Shown: positions 56,201 through 64,000 of the stretch, in pieces
How the letters are laid out: every line of letters starts with the position of its first letter
Numbering within the stretch: the stretch's first letter is position 1
Source: Tridacna crocea
Taxonomy: Eukaryota > Mollusca > Bivalvia > Cardiida > Cardiidae
Length of the DNA: 64,000 nt
Assembly (NCBI GenBank): GCA_943736015.1
Contig: OX031060.1
Location: 3,244,001 to 3,308,000 of the forward strand
Direction: 5' to 3'
Translations under genes and position numbers: made by a program
Notes under the pieces: generated by a model
What the model was told of the DNA's origin: nothing
Seen by the model: only the letters and a program-made list of their open reading frames with translations
Database searches by the model: none

Positions 56201-59200
56201 AAAACAGTATTAAACAACTTATGTAAAACTGGTACAATATCATGCAAAGTATTTTTATAAAACTCAGACGGTATACCATCAATTCCAGAGCTTTTGCCAT
56301 TTGACAATTTCTTAATAGCACTTGAAATTTCACTTGGCAAAATTTCTGAATTCAACACATCAGCTTCTGGGCTTGCATATTCAATATTTTCCTGGAACGA
56401 TAGTGGCACAGCGTTAGCGTTATTTAAAAGCGATTTAAAATAATTGTACCAGTCTGAAGCTTCAACAAATATTGTTTTTTCTGAACAAGAAGAAGACCTG
56501 TTTGTTTTAACTATTCTCCAAAATAACTTTTGATTAGATCTACTTTCTACTAATGAGAAACGTTTTTTTCTTTCATACTGTAACCTTTTTCGTAATACGT
56601 TGGCTTTGAATTTATTTCGTGCTATAATATACTCCCTATAATCACCCTGATTGTTTGTTTTTCTAAATTTACGAAGACATTTATATTTAAATATCTTAGA
56701 CTCATCACATTCAAAGTCCCACCATGGAGGTTGATTAAAATTTCTTCTTCGAGGCGATTGTTTTCTACACATTATTTTTGCAGAGTCTTGATAAAGGGAG
56801 ATAATCATATTTACTGCCTCGTTAACATTGGTATCTATGATATTTACCATTTCATTTTTACAGCTTCGAAAGAATTTTTCAAAGTTATCAAGAAATATAG
56901 ATTTACATTGTTCACGCCAGTGATACTGAACGAAATCGAATGTGGGCACATTTGCACTTGTATCAGTAAGATCCATAACTTTCTTAAAGAGAGAAAAATG
57001 ACAAATGAGTGGATAATGGTCTGATTCATCGCGTTCACCTACTGTAAAATATGAGACAAAATCAAATACATTTTTACAGGTAATAAAATAATCTACAACA
57101 CTTTTTCCGTCATTCGACAGACAGGTATAGTTACCACAAGTGTCATCAAAAAGCCGGCCATTTATAATATGCATATCCCGTGATTTACAGAAGTCTGCTA
57201 GAGTTTTACCAAAATTGTTAAATCTATAGCAGTCCCTGTTGTTACGTGCTAGGCTGAACTCATTAGAGTTATAATTTACATCTCCATGTACAAAAGAAAT
57301 ATCATCATCATATATAAAGTCATCAAAATCCTTGGTACGGGCATTCAGATCACCTGCAATAACTATATCTGCTGTTGGATACATGTATTTTAATTGGTCG
57401 AAACATTCTTGCATAATAAGAATACCATTAGGTTCAGATCCACTTTCATATATAGTAGACCACACTAAAATGAAATTTGATCAGTGGTAAGCATAAAGTC
57501 ATAATTTAGAATTTTCAATCAAGTTATACACCTCTAAACTACCGTAAAAGTTTACCATGTGTTTCTTTTTCCTCCTAGTATACCTTTTGACACAATGTTT
57601 TTACTCTTTACCACACAATCCCCACTTAACCCTTTACTCCAGAAGGCATTACTATGGTATCTCTAACTGACCCTTAATAACAGCAAAGATGAAGCCATTT
57701 CTTATGTGTATATGACACCTTTTGATAGCATAGAAAACATTTCGACAAAAGGTGAAATTGCTCGTTACGAGCAATTTCACCTTTTGCCACAATGTTTTCC
57801 AAAGACTCCTACAAGCAATGTGTAGAAATGAGTATCTATGGAGTAAGGATTAAAATGATGACCCTGAAAGAGAAGGCTTTTGAAAAAATTGTTGGTAAAG
57901 GAGAAAATGATGGCAACTGGCATTTTCTCCTTTTCCCACAACGTTTTTACCCCGCTGTAAACAAATTTCAATTTTTGAGTTATGTTATTTACCAGAATTT
58001 TCTCCTTTTACCCCAATGTTTTCAGAGGGCTTCTATCACAGGGTTGTGAAAACCAGTGATTGTGTGGTCAAGGGTAATGTTGGAAAGCAGCCAGTTGCAG
58101 GAATAGAATGTTTTGCTCAAGGGATGCACAGGTAAGTACCCTGGCATAATGATATGACAGAAAGAAATAGCCCAAAACACCAAATAAAATGACAAATAAA
58201 TGAACAAAATCTAACGGTTTCCTTTAGTATGTGTATGGAACTTAAAGAATAGGGAAGTAGACTGGGTTAAAGAAACAGAGGACATTATGACTACATACTA
58301 TCACATGGAAACGCCGACACCTTATTTGAAGCAATGGCAAACAGCGATTGAGGAGTATGGTGGGGTCAAATGTGCCGAACATTTGAAGCTACCTGGGATA
58401 CAAAATATGGAGGTATTTGACTCATGATAAAAATATGTACGAAATAGTATGCTATAGTAGCTTGTCTTATATTTGATTCAAGAAGTGTCAGAAAATTTGA
58501 TATCATACAAGACCGATAAGTAAAATTTTTCTTACATGGCAAAAAGTAAATTCAAGCACCAGGAAAATTACTGCAATGTAATATTCCTTGTATTATATAC
58601 CTACAACTTTCAACAAAATCATTTAGTGATGTTTTGTTAAAAACCGTAAACAAAACTGCAAATGAATACATACGCATGTGACTTACGTCATCATACCAGG
58701 TTTGGAACTGTATTTCACATTTTGTAGATACAGAATTTATATTAGTAAGGGAATAGCTGACAAACCATCAGTAAAACAGAAAAACAAATACAAGAAAAAA
58801 ATATTGTGGTATTTCCTAAATGACCTACATAGCCTCTAAAGTTTTGTGGGAATGTCATGTGATCAATTATATGAGTGGACTGTGCTGGATGGTATTCTCA
58901 AAAGTATGATGGTTTCATATTTGATCACATAGAAATAGATGAAGGCAAACAACCATTTGTTTGGAGGCTTAATTTGCCAGTTTCTTTATGTTAACAAGCA
59001 GTTTCTTTATGATTGCAATGGAAGTATTTTTAGTTTAACCTCTCCCAAACAAACCCTGGTTTTCACGACCCTGAGATAGAGGTGTTTTGAAAGCATTGTG
59101 GGAAAAGGAGAAAATGCTGGTAACCAGCATTTTCTCCTTTTCCCGCAATGTTTTCTACACTGCTGGAAACAAATTTTAATTTTTTAGGTATGTTTATAAT

Positions 59201-59964
59201 GTCGTCTGCAAGTGCTTCCAGTTTGGGCCAGTCCAAAATTTTGTTGCTTGGTAAAGGGTTAACATACAGCAAAAGAAATTAAAAAGGTCCCCTGCAACTC
59301 TTTACTAAACAACAAAACTTTGGAGTTCTCCAGATTGAAGTATTTGAAGAAGATGACAGAGTGGTTCAATTGATTGGATTTGTCTTCGAAAGGTTAAACA
59401 GCATTAACATTTTACCAAACGACAAAATTTTGGACTGGACTAAATTGAAAGTTAAATAGGATAGAAATATTTTGGGAAAAGGAGAAAACGCTTGTAACCT
59501 GCATTTTCTCCTTTTCCCACAATGTCTTCAAAAGCCATGAGTACAAGGCTGTAAAAACTTGTGATTGTGTGATAAAGAGTTAAGGAAAAACTCTAGTAAG
59601 CAGTGGGGGGAAAATGCTTTTGAAACTTTTTCTCCAATTCCAAGAGTTTTTCTTTTAATTCTGTCAAAGGAAAGTCTAATCATTTGATATCTTATTAAAT
59701 TTCCATCTGCATATTTATGCTTCCAAGTCTAAAATTTTGTTGTCTTGTAAACACAAGTTACTGTTTCATCTTTTCTCATTGTAGGGGGACAAAGACTTTG
59801 TTGTGGACCATTTTGCTTCCATTAGTGTGATAGCTTTGTTGGAAGACGAGGAACAGAAAATAGCCCGTGCAAAGTTTAGAGCTGTTTTGGATAAATTCTT
59901 CCCAGGGGACCAAAAGATTCATATACCCTTCTTTTCTGAGTTTTATTGTGCTGAAAAGATATAA
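44208..59964 (+). CDS. Class I SAM-dependent methyltransferase, gene B (7 exons)
   Basis: Exons: 44208-44249, 49435-49522, 50665-50741, 52828-52953, 53721-53811, 58228-58412, 59785-59964. Exon lengths and phases match gene A (789 nt, 262 aa), with no stop or frameshift. Motif I LEIGAGTG, ASDPSEEF, NIVCAQCFHW and RVLVPQGRI are all present. Differences from A include MDKVHVVARYGFKE, NQPSY for NRPSY, QPHLGK for QPYLGK, L for S at the exon 5/6 junction, and TPTPYLKQW for TPRAFLKQW. AATAAA lies near 60196. Both copies look functional, so selection appears to act on each, or the duplication is recent. Confidence 0.85.
44600..44745. repeat. MITE remnant in gene B intron 1
   Basis: Hairpin with apex AATGTTGGTAACTACTATT, equivalent to 14190-14330 in gene A. 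Confidence 0.6.
46462..46685 (+). mobile_element. tRNA-derived SINE 1 nested in the dead LINE
   Basis: Box A (TGTGGCTCAGTGGTAAAG) and box B (GGTTCGAGCC), ending GCGGCGTAAAACACCATTC. Perfect 12-bp duplication AGTTGATGACCT at 46450-46461 and 46686-46697, which interrupts the RT codons. Confidence 0.9.
46716..46902 (+). mobile_element. tRNA-derived SINE 2 nested in the dead LINE, deleted for box B
   Basis: Same family as SINE 1 but missing the segment with box B (jump from GACTCGTGACC to TTTTTTTCACAGG). 13-bp duplication TTATTTAC(A/T)AGGA at 46703-46715 and 46903-46915. Confidence 0.85.
48485..49420. repeat. MITE remnants in gene B intron 1
   Basis: Degraded copies at about 48495-48685, 48780-48905, 49065-49165 and 49195-49412. 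The last precedes exon 2 as in gene A (14640-14757). Confidence 0.55.
50000..50640. repeat. MITE-derived block, gene B intron 2, unoccupied LTR target
   Basis: Equivalent to 15890-16750 in gene A. It includes GAAAGAAGCATTGTTTCC at about 50532, the uninterrupted counterpart of the LTR element's insertion site. Confidence 0.7.
50750..50978. mobile_element. Palindromic TTAA MITE, gene B intron 3
   Basis: 229 bp, TTAA at both ends, central AATGCTGGTTACCAGAATT (one apex mismatch). It occupies the same TTAA as the GCTCG-apex copy at 23827 in gene A. Confidence 0.85.
50975..51285. repeat. Second MITE in tandem, with internal duplication
   Basis: Counterpart of 24051-24388: starts TTAACTCATAAC and contains two copies of the CTCTCAGAACAAATTTCAATTT-type arm. 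The right end has degraded to AAAAAGTCAA. Confidence 0.65.
51306..51656. mobile_element. Double-hairpin MITE, copy 1
   Basis: Two modules. 51306-51495 is bounded by TTTATTATATACCT and AGGTATATAATAAA. 51497-51650 is a long imperfect hairpin from ATAATCAACTGG to CCAGTTGATTAT, with a GC-rich apex (CGTGCTGCGCACTCG). An inverted second copy is at 61786-62131. Confidence 0.82.
51785..52130. repeat. MITE remnants, gene B intron 3
   Basis: Copies at about 51790-52002 and 52005-52130. The apices are damaged, with one arm deleted. Confidence 0.55.
52380..52827 (+). repeat. Short exon-4 acceptor array in gene B (three units)
   Basis: Units at about 52400, 52536 and 52676, before genuine exon 4 at 52828. 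Same unit as in gene A, including TCTTCAGGACCTGAG, GCTTTGCTGGTTAGG and GGCATGCCCCTGATGG. It gives the likely starting state of the expanded array in A. Confidence 0.88.
53041..53135 (+). pseudogene. Partial duplicate of gene B exon 4
   Basis: The 3' part of exon 4 repeated, from GTGCTGAAAGAACAGTCCCC to GTGTACAG followed by GTAATC, so the donor is kept. The 5' part and acceptor are replaced by MITE sequence. The copied block extends into the following intron and MITE piece (about 180 bp tandem duplication). Gene A lacks it. Probably not used. Confidence 0.75.
54298..57478 (-). mobile_element. 5'-truncated non-LTR retrotransposon (LINE)
   Basis: 3' end at about 54298 carries a (TTGTCA)n tail on the minus strand, as in CR1/L2-like groups. 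The ORF lacks the N-terminal part of the endonuclease. Truncation near 57478 marks incomplete reverse transcription. Inserted into the TA-flanked MITE in gene B intron 5, antisense to the gene. Confidence 0.82.
54406..57465 (-). CDS. LINE ORF2: endonuclease (C-terminal half), reverse transcriptase, zinc segment
   Basis: Open for about 1020 codons from a stop just upstream at 57478. The listed first codon is GTG and is not a true start. Endonuclease parts present: VIAGDLNAR and ERDESDHYPL (APE-type D and SDH motifs). RT: GKSSGIDGIPSEFYK, PANYRGISI, AQAGFRQNYST, YVDFSKAFDKVN, GTRQGDCTS and the active site LMFADD. A C-terminal Cys/His segment follows (ICIYCLEKFN...FHVFFHCP). There are no internal stops, so the insertion is young, but the missing endonuclease N-terminus should make it immobile on its own. 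Confidence 0.88.
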   Translation of the reverse strand: MWSTIYESGSEPNGILIMQECFDQLKYMYPTADIVIAGDLNARTKDFDDFIYDDDISFVHGDVNYNSNEFSLARNNRDCYRFNNFGKTLADFCKSRDMHIINGRLFDDTCGNYTCLSNDGKSVVDYFITCKNVFDFVSYFTVGERDESDHYPLICHFSLFKKVMDLTDTSANVPTFDFVQYHWREQCKSIFLDNFEKFFRSCKNEMVNIIDTNVNEAVNMIISLYQDSAKIMCRKQSPRRRNFNQPPWWDFECDESKIFKYKCLRKFRKTNNQGDYREYIIARNKFKANVLRKRLQYERKKRFSLVESRSNQKLFWRIVKTNRSSSCSEKTIFVEASDWYNYFKSLLNNANAVPLSFQENIEYASPEADVLNSEILPSEISSAIKKLSNGKSSGIDGIPSEFYKNTLHDIVPVLHKLFNTVFSTGNFPSNWSQSVICPIFKSGSKKNPANYRGISITTSMYKIFSCIINKRLYEWAEATHKIDEAQAGFRQNYSTIDNLFTLQAIIQKYLSKQGGRFYCLYVDFSKAFDKVNHSSLFECLKRLGIHGNFLRTLICMYSNILSCVKADTGLTELFRCNVGTRQGDCTSTTIFSLFINQLCSRLREGCRNGIFINENMQDIVCLMFADDIANCSDTVINLQNQLNIINQFCSDTGMEINLSKTEVIVFRNGGPLRTNEKWFLGKERIKTSSCYKYMGLYFTPTLSWSSAQEKLASQGKKAILSIYNFQRSFGYFAHKDLFKLFDSIVKPILCYGAQIWGHTYSNVLESVQFEFCKKYLKVNSTTNNMVVLGECGRYPLFIDYHFYCIRYWCKLLVMSNSRYPRNCYLMLKSLDDVGRRNWVTYIKNMLFLHGFGHVWVSQELGDVNYFLRIFKQRTIDCFKQNWHTAINESSRCFHYKHFKSLLNPEKYLTVDLPYRNRIALARFRCFNHKFRIETGRHSNIPREDRICIYCLEKFNIRVVECEFHVFFHCPKHDVIRQHYLFNWYKRGTDVNSFYEIFQTDNFELLGKLAFYIHMILKSD
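57626..57853. mobile_element. TTAA MITE, third subfamily, nested in another MITE
   Basis: 228 bp, TTAA at both ends. Termini are CCCTTTACTCCAGAAGG and CTATGGAGTAAGGA, with centre AATTGCTCGTTACGAGCAATT. The sequences outside it (TACCACACAATCCCCAC and AATGATGACCCTGAAAGAG) are the two parts of one ordinary family member. Confidence 0.85.
57854..58075. repeat. Remainder of the interrupted MITE, plus a second partial copy
   Basis: Apex AATGATGGCAACTGGCATT near 57905; a second arm set lies at 57990-58070. Counterpart of the composite 31132-31475 in gene A. Confidence 0.6.
59035..59262. mobile_element. Palindromic TTAA MITE, gene B intron 6 (shared with gene A)
   Basis: 228 bp, TTAA at both ends, centre AATGCTGGTAACCAGCATT. 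Same insertion as 32563-32794. Confidence 0.87.
59300..59585. repeat. MITE remnants, gene B intron 6
   Basis: Counterparts of 32826-33165; the second copy keeps arms GGGAAAAGGAGAAAACGC / GCATTTTCTCCTTTTCCC. Confidence 0.6.
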
Positions 59965-60410
59965 TTTAATATAGGTTCAACCCTTTACCAAACAGTCCCT
60001 GTGAAGTCTGTAGAAATCTTTTGAAAATATTCTGAAATCATTATTTGTTCCCAGCATTTTCTTCTTTTTCCACTATGTTTTCTACTCTATCAAAGACAAA
60101 TACAAACATTTGAGTAACATTTAGTTCGTCATCTGCAAATGCTTTCAATTTTGTCTATTCCAGTGTGTGTGTGTTTTTTTTTTTAGTAAAGAGTTAAATA
60201 AATAAACCTAGTGGATTCATTCTTCAATTTTTTTCTCGTGTATTTTACAGAAGACCAAAAAGTACACATACTGTTCCTCTCTATGATTTTCGTTGTGTAA
60301 AAAAGATACAACATGCAAGGATATAGGATCTGGAAAAACCCCGTCTTTAACCCTTTACCAAATCACAAAGGTTTACACTTGTCCACGTAAAACGGTTGCA
60401 GAGGACAAAA
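59965..60410. other. Downstream flank of gene B
   Basis: Degraded MITE at 59985-60198, then sequence paralogous to 33740-33860 up to about 60330. AATAAA near 60196 may serve as poly(A) signal. Confidence 0.5.
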
Positions 60411-60636
60411 TTAACCCTTTCCCAAACAAGCCTTGTTTTTTACGTGGCTGCAGTAATAGTCTTTGAAAACACTGTGGGAAAAGGAGAAATTGCTCGTAAC
60501 GAGCAATTTCTCCTTTTCCCACAGTGTTTTCTACCCTTTTTGAGAACTTTCTGCAATTTTCTCCAAATTTAAAATTGTCGTCTGCAAACTCATTCGGTTT
60601 GAAAGGGTCCAAAATTTGTTGTTTGGAAAGGATTAA
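60411..60636. mobile_element. TTAA MITE, GCTCG apex subfamily, downstream of gene B
   Basis: 226 bp, TTAA at both ends. Near-perfect long palindrome GGAGAAATTGCTCGTAACGA centred near 60500. Confidence 0.85.
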
Positions 60637-60700
60637 TGTGGCCCAGATTATGGCATTTTGGTTTGAAATGGTTGAAGGCTGGTGTAATGCAGACAAATTA

Positions 60701-60868
60701 CCCTCCCCTACAAAATGACCCATGGGGGTCATTTCTCTACGGGGGTCCTTTTTTTCCATGGGAGTGGGTATTCTACTACAGCTTGAGGGGTGTCCTTTGT
60801 CTACAGTCTGGGGTCATTTCTCTCCTCTATGTAGTGAAATGACCCATGGGTCATTTTGTAGGGGAGGG
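60701..60868. mobile_element. 168-bp MITE with perfect 26-bp inverted ends
   Basis: 60701-60726 and 60843-60868 are exact inverse copies (CCCTCCCCTACAAAATGACC plus six more bases). GGGTCATTTCTCT recurs three times inside or just outside. The target duplication is unclear. Confidence 0.8.
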
Positions 60869-60899
60869 TCATTTCTCTGCCTTACAGCGGCTAGCCTAT

Positions 60900-61750
60900 A
60901 TCATTGTGTTACAGGAGACCACTCCTCCATACACAGCTTCGTCCCGATTTAAATACAACTACCTCAGAGAGATATCTCTTTGGCTCAGTGGTTATGGTTT
61001 TGGTATTTTACTCCTCGAAAAACGAGGATATTTGTCCTTCATGGGTTCGAATTCCGCCAGATGCGGTTTGTACTTGAGCTATGCATTTGTTTCTTTGATA
61101 CGGAATTTGTTCGTAAGATGGGGGCTCATCGGTGATTGGCCATTTAGCCATTAATCCCATTTGTTGTCCAAAATCGGACTTTCTGCCTAATAAGAGTAGG
61201 GTCTGTTACGGGAGACCACTCCTTCATGCATAGCTTTGTCCCGATTTAAATACAATACATAACAACTACGTCAGAAAGATAGCTCTTTGGCTCAGTGGTT
61301 CTGGTATTGATATTTTAATCCTCGAAAAAAGGGTATTTGTCCTTCATGTGTTCGAATGCCGCCAGATGCGGTTTGTACTTGAGCTATGCATTTGTTTCTT
61401 TGATACGGAATTTGTACGTAAGATGGGGGCTCATCCGGGATTGGCCATTTAGCCATTAATCCCATTTGTTGTCCAAAATCGGACTTTCTACCTAATAAGA
61501 GGAGGGTCTGTTACGGGAGACCACTCCTTCATGCATAGCTTTGTCCCGATTTAAATACAATACATAACAACTACGTCAGAAAGATAGCTCTTTGGCTCAG
61601 TGGTTCTGGTATTGGTATTTTAATCCTCGAAAAAAGGGTATTTGTCTTTCATGTGTTCGAATGCCGCCAGATGCGGTTTGTACTTGAGCTATGCATTTGT
61701 TTTTTTGTTACGGACTTTGTTCGAAAGAATGGAGCCGTGCCCTCATTACG
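60900..61750 (+). repeat. Tandem array of a tRNA-like unit, three copies of about 305 bp
   Basis: Each unit has GACCACTCC, GTCCCGATTTAAATACAA, then box A-like CTCTTTGGCTCAGTGG (60977, 61285, 61590) and box B-like TTCGAATTCCGCC or TTCGAATGCCGCC. GATGCGGTTTGTACTTGAGC follows. No copy folds into a clean tRNA by eye. Short ORFs here are repeat-derived. Confidence 0.75.
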
Positions 61751-61785
61751 TGCGTTTTTTGCGTGTATCAATTTTGTCGTATGAT

Positions 61786-62131
61786 ATAGAGGATAATCAA
61801 CTGAGTATTTTTGATATGAAAAATATCTCACGAGGATGCGTTGTTAGGCGTTGAAAAAACGAGTGCGCAGCACGAGTTTTTTTAACGCTTTACGACGCAT
61901 CCGAGCGAGATATTTTTCATTTAAAAAATAACCAGTTGATTATTCTATTTATTATATACCTTATTAACATTATCATTTTTAATTTTTCGTTATAAGTGCT
62001 TAATGAAAAAAAAAGTAGTTCCTAAATTACGACAGGAAGTGAAAGTGAAAGTTGATATCGTCACTAGTGATGATATCAAAATTTATTACACTGGGAAATT
62101 CCAGGATTTCACTGCTAGGTATATAATAAAA
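61786..62131. mobile_element. Double-hairpin MITE, copy 2 (inverted)
   Basis: Inverse of 51306-51656: long hairpin first (GATAATCAACTG to CAGTTGATTATTC), then the module ending in AGGTATATAATAAA. Copies differ by scattered substitutions. Confidence 0.82.
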
Positions 62132-62317
62132 AGCATTAACACTCTACCAAAACCATGTGCGGATCAAATCATGGCATGACTTTTAAAGACCAGAAAACAG
62201 TAAAAACACAACTGTATAGTTGTTATTACTCTATAAAAAAAACATTTGTAGCAGTGTAGAAAAAGGAGCATTTTCCGCTTTAGTCAAAAAAGTTTCACAA
62301 GTTCTTTCCTGTCCCCT

Positions 62318-62403
62318 TTGTCTCTGTTTCTCTCACTCTATCTCTCTCTCCCTCTCATTTTCCCATCCCTATTTATCTTTCTTTTTCTCACTCTCCCTCC
62401 ATC

Positions 62404-62450
<47 letters not shown>

Positions 62451-62536
62451 TGGCTTCTCTCTCTCTCTTTCTTTCCCTCTCCAGTTCCCTTCTTCTCTCT
62501 CTTTCAAAGCTTTGTATAAATAGTTTTCCTTTTCTT

Positions 62537-62582
<46 letters not shown>
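62318..62582. repeat. CT microsatellites
   Basis: Two (CT)n tracts (about 62400-62445 and 62541-62582) in a CT-rich stretch. The Arg/Glu or Ser/Leu ORFs here are artefacts. Confidence 0.95.
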
Positions 62583-62585
<3 letters not shown>

Positions 62586-63388
62586 CTAAGGGCGGAGGCC
62601 GGGAAGGGATGGGGCCCATGACAAAGTAAAGGAGCACCCATTCGGTGGAGGCTAAACAGTATGCCAACTCTAATGCTGAACAGTATCTATTTTATGTATA
62701 TTTTATTCACAGTCGAATCAGTTAAAAAACGTTCCTCTTCAGCCTCGTATACACTTGGGACTGTATGATAAACTTTAGGTTTATGGCGAAATCTCTTACT
62801 GGCTAAACTCTAACTCGTCCGAAAATATTCCTTGCCAGTATCTACCCTGGAGTAAAAACGGCTGATAGTATTCAACAACACTTGCCCTGAAAAGATTTAA
62901 GACACACAAGTATTTGTACATGCAGGAGCCCGCTGACAAAAAAAATATGTGCACATTTTTTATCAATCCCAAATTACCTATCTATTCATCTTTATCAGCA
63001 CCAAGAAGTAGTCAAAAGCCAGCACATTAGGCTGCCCGTAAAAAGGAGTGCACTCCATGTCGAAACCATGGTCTGTAATGTGTCCAATTTAAAATCCTCA
63101 GGCGTTGTCTGCGCATGTCTGCGATTTCACGAGACAAATTGATTGTGTGCAGCGGCCTTTCCGTGGGGTATGAGACGTTGAAGGCAAATCGTCTCCCAGA
63201 CCTGTGTGCAAGTTTGCGGTATTTACTGGCCCTGATATATCCAGAAGATTGTGCCAACATTTGAGCTTCACCTTGTTAATATATCTACACAAACACTCCA
63301 TCACGTTACCTAACCTATGTCATTTGAATTCATTAAAGGGAGATAATTATACCAGCAATGCAAAAAAAATAAAATCCAGATTTAGTAC
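62583..63388. other. Flank or intron of the Reeler-domain gene
   Basis: No supported gene. A 40-codon minus-strand frame at about 62680-62800 (HKPKVYHTVPSVYEAEEERFL) looks protein-like but has no good acceptor. The ORFs at 63027-63304 do not resemble Reeler sequence. Confidence 0.35.
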
Positions 63389-63480
63389 CTAAATACCAGG
63401 TTTCCCGTTGGAGTGTTCGGCGCTTTCCAAGTAAAGTTTATTTCTTCTTTTTCCTTGTTACTGACATGGGTAATAGCGCC
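63389..63480 (-). CDS. Internal exon of a Reeler-domain protein
   Basis: 92 nt between a strong acceptor (TTTTTTTTTCTCTTTCAG) and AG/GTACTA. It reads GAITHVSNKEKEEINFTWKA, then PNTPTGNLVFR, phase 0 in and phase 2 out. The pattern (ITH...FTWxAP...GxxxF) is the C-terminal half of a Reeler domain as in reelin, ferric-chelate-reductase-like (FRRS1-type) and secreted invertebrate proteins. Only this exon is recognisable, so the full architecture (DOMON, cytochrome b561 or Reeler alone) is unknown. The remaining exons lie in the 5' direction (above 63500) and beyond. Confidence 0.72.
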
Positions 63481-64000
63481 CTGAAAGAGAAAAAAAAATA
63501 CCGTCGTCTCTTTTCTAGATACAGATTACATCCAAGTTATATTTAGATTTTCATAATAGAGCAATATACAAATAAGTTCGATTAGATTTGTGATCACAAT
63601 CTATATACATGAAATATATATGCTTCTGACTCGGTCTAACACGGAAATTGTCACTTTTGATGGTAATTGTATACATATTTTTGAAAAAGTGGTTTTTAAT
63701 TGTCTTTTTTTCCCAAATAAACAACCCTGCCATGGTTCTCTTCATATTTTTTTTCAGATAGTTTGATTCTGTCAAGAGCTTTCCATGAACTGAAAAACTT
63801 CGAAAAACGTTTAAAACTCTCCTCCAAAACTACAACATTAGTTAGACTCGGGCAAATCGGCATAAATGATCGTAAGATGGACCACTTTCAGGGCCTGATT
63901 TTACCTACAAATCTAAATGGCTTTATGGCCTAGCTCTAGATATGAAAGTAATGCAATTTCTGGCGGCAGTCCCTTATTCAACTGATAAGATATCGCCATA
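63481..64000. other. Presumed upstream intron of the Reeler gene
   Basis: No exon, repeat or RNA gene recognised on either strand. Confidence 0.4.

Larger units (their letters stand above)
54167..57578. mobile_element. TA-flanked DNA element (terminal repeats about 24 bp) split by a LINE
   Basis: Ends CTAGGACGAAAAAGAAAC (54167) and GTTTCTTTTTCCTCCTAG (to 57578) are inverted with few mismatches. TA flanks both (54165-54166, 57579-57580), as in Tc1/mariner-type insertions. Gene A intron 5 shows the unoccupied sequence near 30640-30670. Outside the LINE only about 130 bp (left) and 100 bp (right) remain, so the host element is a small MITE. Confidence 0.7.

Noticed and set aside
62220..62667. 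Ser/Leu-rich and Arg/Glu-rich ORFs
   Set aside because: Artefacts of (CT)n microsatellites.
62680..62800. 40-codon minus-strand frame as the last exon of the Reeler gene
   Set aside because: Protein-like composition, but the upstream sequence lacks a pyrimidine-rich acceptor and there is no Reeler similarity.

Overview
The window looks like nuclear DNA from a marine bivalve mollusc, perhaps a venerid-type clam. It is AT-rich and intron-rich with a very dense transposon load. It also carries repeat families I associate with bivalves: repeats with AGCTCACCTGAGC ends next to GTCCGTC runs, and tRNA-type SINEs ending in a GGCGTTAAAC-like block. The species cannot be named from sequence alone.

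Layout. 1-12117 holds two apparently identical head-to-tail copies of a 6.14-kb two-gene DNA transposon (ISL2EU/IS4EU-like). Each copy encodes a THAP-DDE transposase on the minus strand and, convergently, a SWIM-YqaJ-PHD nuclease on the plus strand. The first copy is cut by the window edge. 13358-33548 and 44208-59964 hold two paralogous seven-exon genes (A and B). Each encodes a 262-aa class I SAM-dependent methyltransferase, and both reading frames are intact when spliced. The duplicated block runs from about 12955 to 33860 (A) and about 43800 to 60330 (B). Because A and B share the same intron framework, each serves as an empty-site reference for insertions in the other.

Insertions. Gene A intron 2 contains an intact LTR retrotransposon (17453-23612, minus). 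Its integrase lies upstream of reverse transcriptase (Gmr1-like order), its LTRs look identical, and its primer-binding site matches tRNA-Pro. Gene A intron 3 contains about 21 tandem copies of a roughly 141-bp unit made from the exon-4 splice acceptor plus the first 51 nt of exon 4; gene B has only three. Gene B intron 5 contains a TA-flanked DNA element into which a 5'-truncated LINE has inserted. A family of roughly 230-bp palindromic TTAA-flanked MITEs (piggyBac-type signature) is scattered through almost every intron and also lies inside the ISL2EU-like transposon.

Between the genes (about 34-44 kb) lies a repeat field. It has two head-to-head copies of an element with internal tandem repeats of about 165 bp, two further tandem families, a GC-rich MITE with 70-bp inverted repeats, dead LINE fragments and a few orphan exon-like ORFs. 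Two nested SINEs sit in a dead LINE within gene B intron 1. The right end has a tRNA-like tandem array, CT microsatellites and one convincing exon of a Reeler-domain gene (63389-63480, minus).

Coordinates of spliced genes come from reading splice sites and phases by hand; no alignments, searches or transcript data were available.
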